Origin: Acidobacteriaceae bacterium
GTDB taxonomy: Bacteria; Acidobacteriota; Terriglobia; Terriglobales; Acidobacteriaceae
Length of the DNA: 15,868 nt
Reading direction: 5' to 3'
NCBI GenBank assembly: GCA_003165855.1
Contig: PMXH01000498.1
Location: 1 to 15,868 of the forward strand
Below the pieces are notes generated by a model that saw only the letters and a list, made by a program, of their open reading frames with translations, ran no database searches and was not told the DNA's origin. Each line of letters opens with the position of its first letter. The first letter of the stretch is position 1. Positions 6,934 to 14,654 of this stretch are shown here, one piece after another. The position numbers and the translations under genes were made by a program.

Positions 6934-7031
6934 AGGCGGAGAATTGACGGCGCAGCGTCTCCCTTGAGCACGGCATTTCGCGGCGTGCAGCCTAAGTGCG
7001 TCGTCTTCTTGTAAAGCATCTCCGATCCAGT

Positions 7032-9146
7032 TTATGACGATGGCGGTTGGGAGGGTGGCGTCTGAACTGGAGCAGGCTGCCCCCGAGGGTTCGTCTCCTG
7101 ACGGGGCGCGACGTAGGGCACCTGCGGCAGGTGCGTAACTTGGCCGCGCGTGGCGTCGGCGACGTCGATGCCGGTGTGATCCAGCAGCAATCCCGTGGCG
7201 CGGTCGAGTTCGACGCGCGATTTCTCATAAGCCGCCTTGGCGGAGACCAGATTCGATTCCGATGTGGTCAGGACGGAAGCATCCTGCAGGATGGCGGTTG
7301 TGGTGGTGAGTCCGACTTTCAGTTTTTGCTGGTCGGCGTCGAGAGTCTGGCGTGAGAAGTCGACCGCATACTGGGCGGCCTGCACGGCGGCGCGATTCTG
7401 TCTCACGTCAAATTGTGCGTTGCGGACTTCGATGCGCACCTGATTCTCCAACTGGTGTAGGCGAACTTGCGCCTGGCGGTATTCCAGTTCCGCGCGCACC
7501 TGGTTGGCCTGCGCTTCGCGATTGCGCAGCGGGATGGTCAGCGAGAGTCCGATACCCTTGTCGGGAGCGGTGCCATTGAAGAGCTGGTTCAGTGTGCCGC
7601 CGTAGCCGACGGGGCCGCCGTTGACAAAGGGAGGCGGCGCGTTCGAGCTGCTGAAGCAGCTGGAGACGGCGGGATTACAAGGGGGTGTAAGTACTGCGGG
7701 ATTGACGTTGCCACCCACCCCTGATCCGCTGTAGTAAGCAAAAGCATCGAGCGAGGGCAGCATGGCGTTGCGAACCGCTTTGCTGCTGAGGTCGCGGGAG
7801 TTAAGATCGATGCGCGACTCCACCAATTCGGCACGGTGTTCGAGAGCCTGGTTGATCAGATCCTGCGTAGGGACGACCGCTTCCTCCTGCGGAATCTGCA
7901 TGGTCGAGGTGGGAATCACGTCGGCTTCGGCCAGCGTGGGATCTTCAATGCTGCGGCTGAGCGCGTTCTTCACCAGCAGCTTTTCCAGTTCCAGATTGTT
8001 CTGCGCCAGGATCAGATTCTGCTGGTTGGTCGAGACCGTGCTCTGTGCGCTCACTACCTGAATGGGCGGAACGGTGCCGACCTTTGCCTGCTGCCTGGAA
8101 TCGTCCAGCGCCTTCTGCGCATAGGTGAGCGCTTCCTGCTGCACGCGCACGTTTTCGTAGGCATAGACCAGGTCCCAATACATATCTTCGATCTGGTCCA
8201 CGGTGGTGATGATTTGCAGGCGAAAGGCAACGTCGGAAATCTCGCGGTTGTTTTTGGCAATGCGAATGAACCGAGTGTTGGGAAGAGAACCAAAACCCTG
8301 CAGCAGATTCTGCGTGACGCGGACCTGGAAGTTCGAACTGATGCCTGGGCTTAACAAGCTGATGGGACTATTGGTCGCGAAGTGGGTGTTATTGAATCCG
8401 GCGTTGAGAGTTGTGCCCCACTCAAATCCCTGGGTGTAGGCGAAATCAGCAGTATAGGTGTTCTGGGAAAGTATGGGCACGCTGTCTGTGCTGGTGGATT
8501 CCGTGTCGCTTCTGTCGAGCTGCAGCGTGCTGGTGACGACCGGGTCGAAGCTGGTGATGGTCGAGCCAATACCGAGCGTGGAACTGACCAACCCATTGGT
8601 TCCTGTGCCCACGCCGCTGGGGGCGACGGTGGTGCCACCGGTGCCGGAGCCAACCGTTCCTCCCAGGCCGCCCACGCCGCCGCCGGGCGTGTTCTGCACA
8701 ATGCCGGCGTTGACGCCGAGAATGTTGGCACCCGATTTGGCGCGCAGGTAATCCGTGTCAGCAATGTTCAGGTTGTAGCGTGCGATGTCGAGATCGAGAT
8801 TGTTCTCCAGCGCGAGCGCGACAGCGTCATCGATGGAGAGATAGATTTTGCCGTCGCGCATGACGGAGTCGATGCGGGGCGAATTGCCCAAGTTTGGCTG
8901 CGCCACCTCCTGCGGCCGGTAGGGTTGCAGGAAATGAGGAAAGGCGGAGCGCGGCTTGGAGTAATCCTGCAAATGAACCGTCTGCGGCTGTGTGGGAACC
9001 GGCACACTCTGAGGCGTCGGAGTCGCGGGCACATCCTGCGCGTGCAGGACCACCGGTAACTGCGGGCAGGCCAGCATGGCAAACGCCATCCACAGCAGGG
9101 CAGACCACGAGATAGCGGCGGTCAGTCGGGATAAGGACAAGAACAT
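7032..9146 (-). CDS. TolC-family outer membrane efflux protein (paralog 1)
   Basis: This 704-residue protein belongs to the outer membrane factor family (OEP/TolC): a trimeric outer membrane beta-barrel with a periplasmic alpha-barrel, the exit duct of tripartite pumps. A signal peptide (about 1-36) ends VVLHA-QD. A Pro-rich linker follows, then DGKIYLSIDDAVALALENNLDL and two OEP repeats with long coiled-coil helices (ITTVDQIEDMYWDLVYAYENVRVQQEAL; RELEYR-like segments near the end) and a Pro-rich tail. A Gly-rich insertion at about 153-195 is shared with the neighbour. The ATG at 9146 has a strong AAGGAG seven nt upstream, so I reject the longer frame to 9227. TolC-like proteins usually have about 430-500 residues, so this is large. 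No inner membrane pump or adaptor gene is adjacent. Confidence 0.9.
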   Translation of the reverse strand: MFLSLSRLTAAISWSALLWMAFAMLACPQLPVVLHAQDVPATPTPQSVPVPTQPQTVHLQDYSKPRSAFPHFLQPYRPQEVAQPNLGNSPRIDSVMRDGKIYLSIDDAVALALENNLDLDIARYNLNIADTDYLRAKSGANILGVNAGIVQNTPGGGVGGLGGTVGSGTGGTTVAPSGVGTGTNGLVSSTLGIGSTITSFDPVVTSTLQLDRSDTESTSTDSVPILSQNTYTADFAYTQGFEWGTTLNAGFNNTHFATNSPISLLSPGISSNFQVRVTQNLLQGFGSLPNTRFIRIAKNNREISDVAFRLQIITTVDQIEDMYWDLVYAYENVRVQQEALTYAQKALDDSRQQAKVGTVPPIQVVSAQSTVSTNQQNLILAQNNLELEKLLVKNALSRSIEDPTLAEADVIPTSTMQIPQEEAVVPTQDLINQALEHRAELVESRIDLNSRDLSSKAVRNAMLPSLDAFAYYSGSGVGGNVNPAVLTPPCNPAVSSCFSSSNAPPPFVNGGPVGYGGTLNQLFNGTAPDKGIGLSLTIPLRNREAQANQVRAELEYRQAQVRLHQLENQVRIEVRNAQFDVRQNRAAVQAAQYAVDFSRQTLDADQQKLKVGLTTTTAILQDASVLTTSESNLVSAKAAYEKSRVELDRATGLLLDHTGIDVADATRGQVTHLPQVPYVAPRQETNPRGQPAPVQTPPSQPPSS

Positions 9147-9153
9147 GTTTCGT

Positions 9154-9159
9154 CTCCTT
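9154..9159 (-). promoter_or_regulatory. Strong Shine-Dalgarno site fixing the paralog 1 start
   Basis: AAGGAG on the minus strand lies seven nt before the ATG at 9146. It decides for this start over in-frame upstream codons at 9182 and 9227, which lack a comparable site. Confidence 0.8.
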
Positions 9160-9276
9160 GAGTAGGAAGGGGCGTGCGTCATGCGTAAGGCACTTGATAG
9201 ATTTCGAAAGTCGAATGCGGCAAACATGGAAGCGTCTCTCCATCTTAGCGGGACGGAGCGAGCGGAGCGGGCGCAG

Positions 9277-9282
9277 ATTGTA
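9277..9282 (-). promoter_or_regulatory. Possible -10 box for TolC paralog 1
   Basis: TACAAT on the minus strand matches the -10 consensus at 5 of 6 positions and lies just after the terminator of the upstream gene, giving a leader of about 125 nt. No good -35 hexamer stands at the right distance, so this is a weak call. Confidence 0.25.
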
Positions 9283-9296
9283 AAGAATTGTTAGGC

Positions 9297-9327
9297 AAGA
9301 AATAAGGCGCGGCTTGTGGCCGCGCCT
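9297..9327 (-). terminator. Rho-independent terminator after TolC paralog 2
   Basis: On the minus strand a 9-bp GC-rich stem, AGGCGCGGC/GCCGCGCCT (9305-9313 and 9319-9327) with a 5-nt loop, is followed by the T-rich run TTATTTCTT. It lies 19 nt beyond the stop codon of the upstream TolC gene, making the two TolC genes probably separate transcription units. Confidence 0.85.
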
Positions 9328-9346
9328 GCTTTGGTTGAGCAACATC

Positions 9347-11440
9347 CTATTGAGGCTGCTGCGGAGCGGCGGTCTGCGGGGTCGGCGGGGCCACGGAGGG
9401 CAGTTCCTTGCGCGGCGCGATGTAGGGCACGCTGGGCATACGGTTGACCCGGCCTTTCGCTGCATCGTCGATGCTGATACCGGCATGGTCGAGCGTGACG
9501 CCGGTCGCGCGGTCGAGTTCGATGCGCGATTTCTCGTAGGCCGCCATGGCCGACATCAAAGTGGACTCCGACGTGGCCAGCCCGCTCTGGGTTTGCAGGA
9601 CCAAGGTCGTAGTCGAGGTTCCGAACTGATATTTCTTCTGTTCGGCATCCAGCGACTGCTTGGCATAGTCAACGGCAGCCTGAGCGGAAACTACGCTGGC
9701 GCGGTTCTGTTCGACTCCAAACTGAGCGTTGCGCACTTCGATGCTGATCTGGTTTTCGATTTGCTGCAAGCGCATCTGGGCTTGCTGGTATTCCAGTTCC
9801 GAGCGGATCTGTACCGCCTGGGCGGCGCGGTTACGCAGGGGAATATTCAGGGTTACGCCGACACCCTTGTCTGACGCGGTGGAGTTGATCAGTTGGTTGA
9901 GCGTGCCGCCGTAGCCGGTGGTGGTGGCAATGGGAATGAAGACCTGGCCTCCGGCGGATTCGTTCGGCCCTGCGCAAAAACCTTCGGCCTGCTCGGTCAC
10001 CGGCTGATTCGCACACAAGTTCGTGGGGTTCTGCGAACCTCCCAGTCCGGTGCCACCATAGTAGGCAAAGAGATCCAGCGTCGGCAGCAGCGCGTTGCGC
10101 ACTGCTCTATTGCTGATCTCCGTTGTATTGAGCTGAATACGTGACTCTACCAAATCGGCACGATGGCGAAGAGCATCCGCGATCAGGTCCTGCGTGGGCT
10201 GGATTGGTTCACTCGCTGGAAGTTCCATGGTAGAAGTTGGAATTACATCGGCGGCCGCGAAAATCTGATCGCGCAGGGTGCGGCTGAGGGCGTTCTTCAT
10301 GAGCAACTGCTCGAGCTGCAAGTTCGTCAGGGCAATTGTCAGGGCTTGTTGGTCCTGCGCGACAGTGCTTTGTGCACGAACCGTTTCGATGGGAGCTAGG
10401 CTGCCGATTTCCACTTGTTTCTTGGTATCGGAGAGCGTTTTGTCTGCGAAAGCCAGCGATTCCTTCTGCACGCGAGCGTTCTCGTATGCGTAGACCAGAT
10501 CCCAGTACATGGTCTGAATCTGGTTCACCGTCGTAATCACCTGGAGCCGGAACGCCACGTCGGAAAGTTCACGATCGTTCTTTGCGATGCTGATGAATCG
10601 ATTGTTGGCCGCAAGGCCGAACCCCTGGAGCAGATGCTGCGTGAGTTGGAACTTGAAGCCGGAGTTGAGCTGTGGGCTTAATGGACTGAACGGTGCGTTC
10701 CCGGTCGTAACGCGGGTGTTGTTAAAGCCCACCAACAGGTTCGTGCCCCAGGAGAATCCCTGCAGGTAAGAAAAGCTGCCGGTCGTGGTGTTCTGAGGCG
10801 ACTCAGGACTGAAGGTGCTGCTCGGGAGGATATGGAAACGGTCCTCCTGCAGCGTGCCGGTGAGAACCGGATCGAAGCTGGTGATGAGCGACCCGAGTCC
10901 GAGCGTGGACCCGACTAATCCGCCCGCGCCTGCCCCTGCGCCGCCCGCACCGAGAGTCGTGCCTCCGGTGCCGGAGCCGACCTGGCCGCCGAGTCCGCCG
11001 ATGCCGCCTCCAGGTGTGTTCTGCACCACGCCGGTATTCACGCCGAGGGTCTGAGCGCCGGCCTTGGCGCGCAGGATATCGGTATCGGCGATGTTCAGGT
11101 TGTAGCGCGCGATGGCGATATCGAGATTGTTCTCCAGCGCCAGCGCGATGGCATCGTCGAGCGAAAGATACAGCTTGCCGTCGCGCATCAACGAGTCGAT
11201 GCGCGCGGTGTTGGCCAAGTTCGGCGCCGCCAGGTGCCGCGCCGTGTAAGGCCCGATCGGGTTGGGAAAATGCGATACCGGCTGGGAATAATTCAAGACG
11301 GGAAGCGGCCGCGTTTCCGGCGTATTCTGCGGGACGGGCGCGGCGGGCGGCTCTTGCGCCCAGCATGCGACAGTCAGGGTTACGAACAGGATTGCGGCGG
11401 CGGTCGGCCGGATGTTTGAGCCTAAGCGTGCGAATGGCAT
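9347..11440 (-). CDS. TolC-family outer membrane efflux protein (paralog 2)
   Basis: This 697-residue outer membrane factor is a tandem paralog of the gene at 7032-9146, similar along its whole length: for example DDAIALALENNLDIAIARYNLNIADTD, DVAFRLQVITTVNQIQTMYWDLVYAYEN, DVIPTSTMELP and VPYIAPRKE all have close counterparts. A signal peptide (about 1-28) ends CWA-QE; the cysteine at 26 could instead be a lipoprotein site, though TVAC is a poor lipobox. The Gly-rich insertion spans about 143-183. The ATG at 11440 has GGAG eight nt upstream. The gene is followed by a clear terminator and preceded by a repeat-rich spacer. It probably forms the outer membrane exit of a tripartite efflux pump whose other parts are encoded elsewhere; the substrate is unknown. 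Confidence 0.9.
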   Translation of the reverse strand: MPFARLGSNIRPTAAAILFVTLTVACWAQEPPAAPVPQNTPETRPLPVLNYSQPVSHFPNPIGPYTARHLAAPNLANTARIDSLMRDGKLYLSLDDAIALALENNLDIAIARYNLNIADTDILRAKAGAQTLGVNTGVVQNTPGGGIGGLGGQVGSGTGGTTLGAGGAGAGAGGLVGSTLGLGSLITSFDPVLTGTLQEDRFHILPSSTFSPESPQNTTTGSFSYLQGFSWGTNLLVGFNNTRVTTGNAPFSPLSPQLNSGFKFQLTQHLLQGFGLAANNRFISIAKNDRELSDVAFRLQVITTVNQIQTMYWDLVYAYENARVQKESLAFADKTLSDTKKQVEIGSLAPIETVRAQSTVAQDQQALTIALTNLQLEQLLMKNALSRTLRDQIFAAADVIPTSTMELPASEPIQPTQDLIADALRHRADLVESRIQLNTTEISNRAVRNALLPTLDLFAYYGGTGLGGSQNPTNLCANQPVTEQAEGFCAGPNESAGGQVFIPIATTTGYGGTLNQLINSTASDKGVGVTLNIPLRNRAAQAVQIRSELEYQQAQMRLQQIENQISIEVRNAQFGVEQNRASVVSAQAAVDYAKQSLDAEQKKYQFGTSTTTLVLQTQSGLATSESTLMSAMAAYEKSRIELDRATGVTLDHAGISIDDAAKGRVNRMPSVPYIAPRKELPSVAPPTPQTAAPQQPQ

Positions 11441-11452
11441 CTACTCATCTCC

Positions 11453-11510
11453 GTTCAGTTAAGACCAGTTCAGATTAAGACCAGCTCAGTAGGTCCAGTT
11501 CATTAAGACG
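11453..11510. repeat. Degenerate 13-16-bp tandem repeat in the TolC paralog 2 leader
   Basis: Four consecutive units begin GTTCAG or similar and end AAGACCA or similar: GTTCAGTTAAGACCA (11453-11467), GTTCAGATTAAGACCA (11468-11483), GCTCAGTAGGTCCA (11484-11497) and GTTCATTAAGACG (11498-11510). The array ends 12 bp upstream of the TolC start codon on that strand, so it would lie in its mRNA leader. Confidence 0.75.
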
Positions 11511-11550
11511 CTGCAACTAAGAGACTTGGATGTAACGTGAGACAGCCGGA

Positions 11551-11579
11551 ATCATCCAAAATGAAAGTTAGTCAATCAA
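11551..11579 (-). promoter_or_regulatory. Possible promoter for TolC paralog 2
   Basis: On the minus strand TTGATT (11574-11579) and GATGAT (11551-11556) stand 17 bp apart, each matching 4 of 6 consensus positions. The -35 part falls in the 14-bp tandem duplication, which offers alternative hexamers (TTGACT, TTGGCT). The call is weak. Confidence 0.25.
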
Positions 11580-11591
11580 AGTTAGCCAATC
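11564..11591. repeat. 14-bp tandem duplication
   Basis: AAAGTTAGTCAATC (11564-11577) is followed directly by AAAGTTAGCCAATC (11578-11591), with one mismatch. It lies about 125 bp upstream of the TolC paralog 2 start. Confidence 0.8.
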
Positions 11592-11875
11592 ATTGATACC
11601 CAAACATGGATACGCAACCGGCGGTCGCGGGGTTCCCGAAAAGCTCCTGAAAAGCGGGAGCGAGACGAAAGTTTGGTGAAGCCCATTAGTATATCCGACG
11701 CCGCGGCTCCTCTTTCGAGGGCTCCGGACAGGTGGAACTGATAAAGTGCTGGCGATGGACGAGTGTTTCCCACAGAACCGAATCACTGGACCGGTCGGAA
11801 AGCCCCGACGCATGAAATGACTTGGATGAAGCGGCGCGGCTGGGGGACTCGCGGCGGCAACAATTAAAAGATCGC

Positions 11876-12628
11876 ATGCGCAATCTCAAACTGATTCTCT
11901 CCTATGACGGATCGGATTTTTCGGGCTGGCAAGTGCAGCCCGATGCCCTGACCGTGCAGGGCACACTTGCCTCAGCCATTGGACGAATCACCGGCGAAAA
12001 GGTATTGCCGCAGGGCTCAGGGAGGACGGACGCGGGCGTGCATGCGCTGGCCCAGGTGGTGACATTTGTCACGGAGTCCTCGGTGCCGACGGGGAATTTT
12101 GTGAAGGCGCTGAACGATATTTTGCCGGCGTCGGTGAGGGTGCTGGACGTGGAAGAGACTGCGGCCGACTTTCATGCGCGTAAGTCGGCGCGGGGGAAAA
12201 CTTATCGCTACCGGATTTACCGGGCGGCGATTTGTCCGCCGTTTCTCGCCAGGTACGTGTGGCATTATCCTTTTCCGCTGAATGAGCTCACGATGGCCCA
12301 GGCGGCGGAGTTGGTGGTGGGCGAACACGATTTCACTTCGTTCGCGGCGGTCGATCCGGAGCGGGGACGCGAAGGTGCGCCGGTTTCGAATCTGCGGCGG
12401 ATCTTCTCTTCGAACTGGGAGTGCTTGGGGGATGAATTCGTCTATACAGTGCGAGGATCGGGGTTTCTGCACCACATGGTGAGAAATCTGGTAGGGACGT
12501 TCCTTCTCGTGGGCAAAGGGACGTTGCAGGCGGAGGATGTTACGCGGATACTGGAGGCGCGTAACCGATCGGCTGCGGGGGCAACCGCGCCGGCGAGCGG
12601 CCTTTACTTGGTGGAAGTGGAGTATTAG
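11876..12628 (+). CDS. truA: tRNA pseudouridine(38-40) synthase TruA
   Basis: TruA converts uridines at positions 38, 39 and 40 of the tRNA anticodon arm to pseudouridine. The 250-residue product opens with NLKLILSYDGSDFSGWQVQP and carries the catalytic motif GRTDAGVHA with the nucleophilic aspartate at residue 52. Also typical are LNDILPASVRV, FHARKSARGKTYRYRI, GEHDFTSFAA and the C-terminal GSGFLHHMVRNLVGT. The frame extends upstream to a TTG at 11822, but homologs begin at the segment starting with the ATG at 11876, which I chose although its ribosome-binding site is weak. It is followed seven nt later by an aldehyde dehydrogenase, so the two are probably cotranscribed; there is no evident functional link. 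Confidence 0.96.
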   Translation: MRNLKLILSYDGSDFSGWQVQPDALTVQGTLASAIGRITGEKVLPQGSGRTDAGVHALAQVVTFVTESSVPTGNFVKALNDILPASVRVLDVEETAADFHARKSARGKTYRYRIYRAAICPPFLARYVWHYPFPLNELTMAQAAELVVGEHDFTSFAAVDPERGREGAPVSNLRRIFSSNWECLGDEFVYTVRGSGFLHHMVRNLVGTFLLVGKGTLQAEDVTRILEARNRSAAGATAPASGLYLVEVEY

Positions 12629-12635
12629 CGGAATT

Positions 12636-14228
12636 GTGTCAGTCTTGGCTATCGATCTCCAAGTCGCAGTGCGAAGAGTGTCGTCGGTAAATCCGGCGAC
12701 CGGCGAAGTCTTGCGCGAGTTGGAATGCGCGGGCGAGAGTGAAGTTCTGGCGGCGGTCGCACGGGCCCGCGCCGCACAAGGGGCGTGGGCTGCGATCGGC
12801 GTGCGCAGGCGGATTGCGGTGCTGCGCGAATTTCAGCACCGGTTGCATGAGAAGAAATCAGAGATCGCCGAGGCCATCACGCGAGAGGCGGGCAAGCCTG
12901 TGGCCGAGGCTCTCACCACCGAAGTGCTGGTGGTGTTAGACGCGGCGCGGTTCCTGATCGACCACGCGTATCGCCTGCTGCGCGACGAACCGCTGCCGCA
13001 CGGAAATCTCGCCACTAAACTCAAGAGCGGGCGACTGGTACGCGAACCCTATGGCGTAGTGGGGATCATTTCGCCATGGAACTATCCGTTTTCGATTCCC
13101 GCGACCGAGACCCTCGCGGCTCTGGTGGCGGGGAATGCAGCGGTGTTGAAGCCCTCGGAATTTACTTCTCTTGTGGCGCTCGAACTGCAGTCGGTGTTGC
13201 ATGATGCGGGCGTGCCTACGGACGTTTTTCAGGTGGTAGTCGGTGATGGCGCAACGGGGGCGGCGCTGATTCATTCGCGGGGTGAGACTGGGATTGACAA
13301 GCTGGTTTTTACTGGCAGCGTAGCGACCGGCAAGCGCATTGCCGCGGCAGCAGCCGAACGGTTGTTGCCCGTAGTGCTGGAGTTGGGTGGGAAAGATCCC
13401 ATGCTGGTGCTCGACGACGCTGATGTCGATGTGGCTTCGAGCGCGGCGGTGTGGGGAGCGTTCGTAAATGCCGGGCAGACTTGCTTATCGGTGGAGCGCT
13501 GCTACGTACATCGCAGTTTGTATGAGGCATTCCTGAAGGCTTGTGCCGAGAAGACGAAGAAACTCCGCGTGGGCCATGGGTTAGACCGTGAAACCGATGT
13601 GGGGCCGATGATCCACGAGGGGCAGTTGCGCATTGTGGAGTCGCATGTGGCGGATGCTGCGGCGCGCGGGGCACGGCTTCTGGCGGGAGGATCGCGGCTA
13701 CCAGAGTTGGGAAAGAATTTCTATAAGCCGACAGTGCTTGCGGATGTGACGCACGAGATGCGCATCATGCGCGAGGAAACATTCGGTCCGGTGCTTCCTG
13801 TTGCGGCATTCGACAGCGACGAAGAAGCGGTGCGGCTGGCCAACGACTCGGAATTTGGCTTGGCGGCGAGTGTTTGGACGCGCCACGGGGAGCGCGGAGA
13901 GCGCCTGGCACGGCGTATTCAGGCAGGCACCGTCATGGTCAACGATGTGGTTTCGTGTTTCGGCGTCAGCGAGGCGCCGCACGGTGGTGTGAAGTCAAGC
14001 GGTGTTGGCCGCGCGCATGGCCGCTTTGGACTGGAAGAGATGGTGCGTCTGAAATATCTCGATGTGGACCTGATGCCCGGAATGAAGAAGGTCTGGTGGT
14101 ATGGTTACGGCGCGAGCTTTAGGCGGCAGATGGAGGGCTTCCTGGATCTGCAATTTGCCCGCGGGTTCGGAGAACGACTGCGCGGAGCCCTGCGCGCGGC
14201 AGGAGTGATGTGGCGGAAGCGGTTGTGA
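12636..14228 (+). CDS. NAD(P)-dependent aldehyde dehydrogenase
   Basis: This 530-residue protein belongs to the aldehyde dehydrogenase superfamily, oxidising an aldehyde to the acid with NAD(P). Motifs: SPWNYPF with oxyanion-hole Asn149, LKPSEFT with Lys172, FTGSVATGKRI (Rossmann glycine region), ELGGKDPM with general base Glu249, and NAGQTCLS with nucleophile Cys283; EETFGPVLPV and SSGVGRAHGRFGLEEM follow. A C-terminal tail of about 50 residues (MPGMKKVWWYGYGASFRR onward), rich in aromatic and basic residues, exceeds the usual length and might bind membrane. The most likely start is GTG at 12636, seven nt after the truA stop, with only a weak ribosome-binding site; the frame open back to 12537 lies inside truA and those residues look non-homologous. 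Substrate is not assignable from sequence. Confidence 0.92.
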   Translation: MSVLAIDLQVAVRRVSSVNPATGEVLRELECAGESEVLAAVARARAAQGAWAAIGVRRRIAVLREFQHRLHEKKSEIAEAITREAGKPVAEALTTEVLVVLDAARFLIDHAYRLLRDEPLPHGNLATKLKSGRLVREPYGVVGIISPWNYPFSIPATETLAALVAGNAAVLKPSEFTSLVALELQSVLHDAGVPTDVFQVVVGDGATGAALIHSRGETGIDKLVFTGSVATGKRIAAAAAERLLPVVLELGGKDPMLVLDDADVDVASSAAVWGAFVNAGQTCLSVERCYVHRSLYEAFLKACAEKTKKLRVGHGLDRETDVGPMIHEGQLRIVESHVADAAARGARLLAGGSRLPELGKNFYKPTVLADVTHEMRIMREETFGPVLPVAAFDSDEEAVRLANDSEFGLAASVWTRHGERGERLARRIQAGTVMVNDVVSCFGVSEAPHGGVKSSGVGRAHGRFGLEEMVRLKYLDVDLMPGMKKVWWYGYGASFRRQMEGFLDLQFARGFGERLRGALRAAGVMWRKRL

Positions 14229-14253
14229 CAGCGAGAAACGGCCATCGGCAACG

Positions 14254-14616
14254 CTATTCCGGAATCCGGTCACCGTGGCTCGGTGGTTGTGAGATCACCA
14301 GAAAGCGCGCCGCACCGGAAGACGGATTGCTGATCTGATGCCGGGCTCCGGGGAGCACACGGATTCCGCTGCCCGCCGGGAGTAACGCGCTGCGTCCTTC
14401 CACTTCCATCATGACCTCGCCGGAGAGAATGTAGAAAAACTGCTGTGCCTTCTGGTGATAGTGGCGGACCTCGTGCGCGCCTGAGGGAATGTACTCTTCG
14501 ATCACGCTAAGGTTTTCATCTTTGACCAGATTCCAGCCGTCGCAATCGTTTCCCCAGCGGTAATGCTCGGCGTTGTTGCGGCTGACTGAAGCGGGCTGAG
14601 CGGCGTCTTTCGGCAT
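14254..14616 (-). CDS. Single-domain cupin protein
   Basis: This 120-residue protein is a small beta-barrel cupin of unknown reaction. Motif 1 is at residues 46-66, G-x5-H52-x-H54-x4-Q59-x6-G, with glutamine where the metal-binding glutamate usually stands. Motif 2 is at 82-97 with His93 and Asn97. Three His ligands remain, so metal binding is likely. The QFFYILSGEVMMEVEG segment resembles sugar-binding or quercetinase-like cupins. The ATG at 14616 has AGGGGG nine nt upstream. It is divergent from the DinB-like gene across 38 bp and converges on the aldehyde dehydrogenase with a 25-bp gap. A role in binding or isomerising a small metabolite is a guess. Confidence 0.88.
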   Translation of the reverse strand: MPKDAAQPASVSRNNAEHYRWGNDCDGWNLVKDENLSVIEEYIPSGAHEVRHYHQKAQQFFYILSGEVMMEVEGRSALLPAGSGIRVLPGARHQISNPSSGAARFLVISQPPSHGDRIPE

Positions 14617-14654
14617 GCTTTTCGTCCCCCTGCGATCAAGTGTATCTTGTGTCC
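14617..14654. promoter_or_regulatory. Short shared promoter region of cupin and DinB-like genes
   Basis: Only 38 bp separate the two divergent start codons. On the plus strand TATCTT (14643-14648) fits the TANNNT pattern of a -10 box and ends six nt before the DinB-like ATG, with no ribosome-binding site, which suggests a leaderless transcript. On the minus strand the cupin ribosome-binding site lies here, so any cupin promoter must overlap the DinB-like coding sequence. Confidence 0.35.

Larger units (their letters stand above)
11441..11875. other. Repeat-rich divergent spacer between the TolC gene and truA
   Basis: These 435 bp separate the divergent genes and should hold both promoters. 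They contain a degenerate tandem array (11453-11510), a 14-bp tandem duplication (11564-11591), a hairpin GCTCC/GGAGC (11643-11647 and 11657-11661), a smaller one CCTC/GAGG near 11709-11720, and the palindrome GACCGGTC (11789-11796). I recognise no known riboswitch. The open frames here have no recognisable protein features. Confidence 0.6.

Noticed and set aside
9147..9227. Longer start for TolC paralog 1
   Set aside because: The strong AAGGAG before ATG 9146 and the signal peptide beginning there decide against it.
11751..11800. Fluoride riboswitch suggested by GGCGATGG
   Set aside because: The partner CNCC stem and the downstream CTGATGACTCC-like segment are absent, and truA is not a fluoride-resistance gene.
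11568..11889. Small minus-strand frames in the TolC-truA spacer
   Set aside because: The frames overlap each other, lack ribosome-binding sites and motifs, and run across the repeats.
12537..12635. Aldehyde dehydrogenase start inside truA
   Set aside because: The extra 33 residues are the out-of-frame reading of truA and resemble no ALDH N-terminus; GTG 12636 fits the fold.
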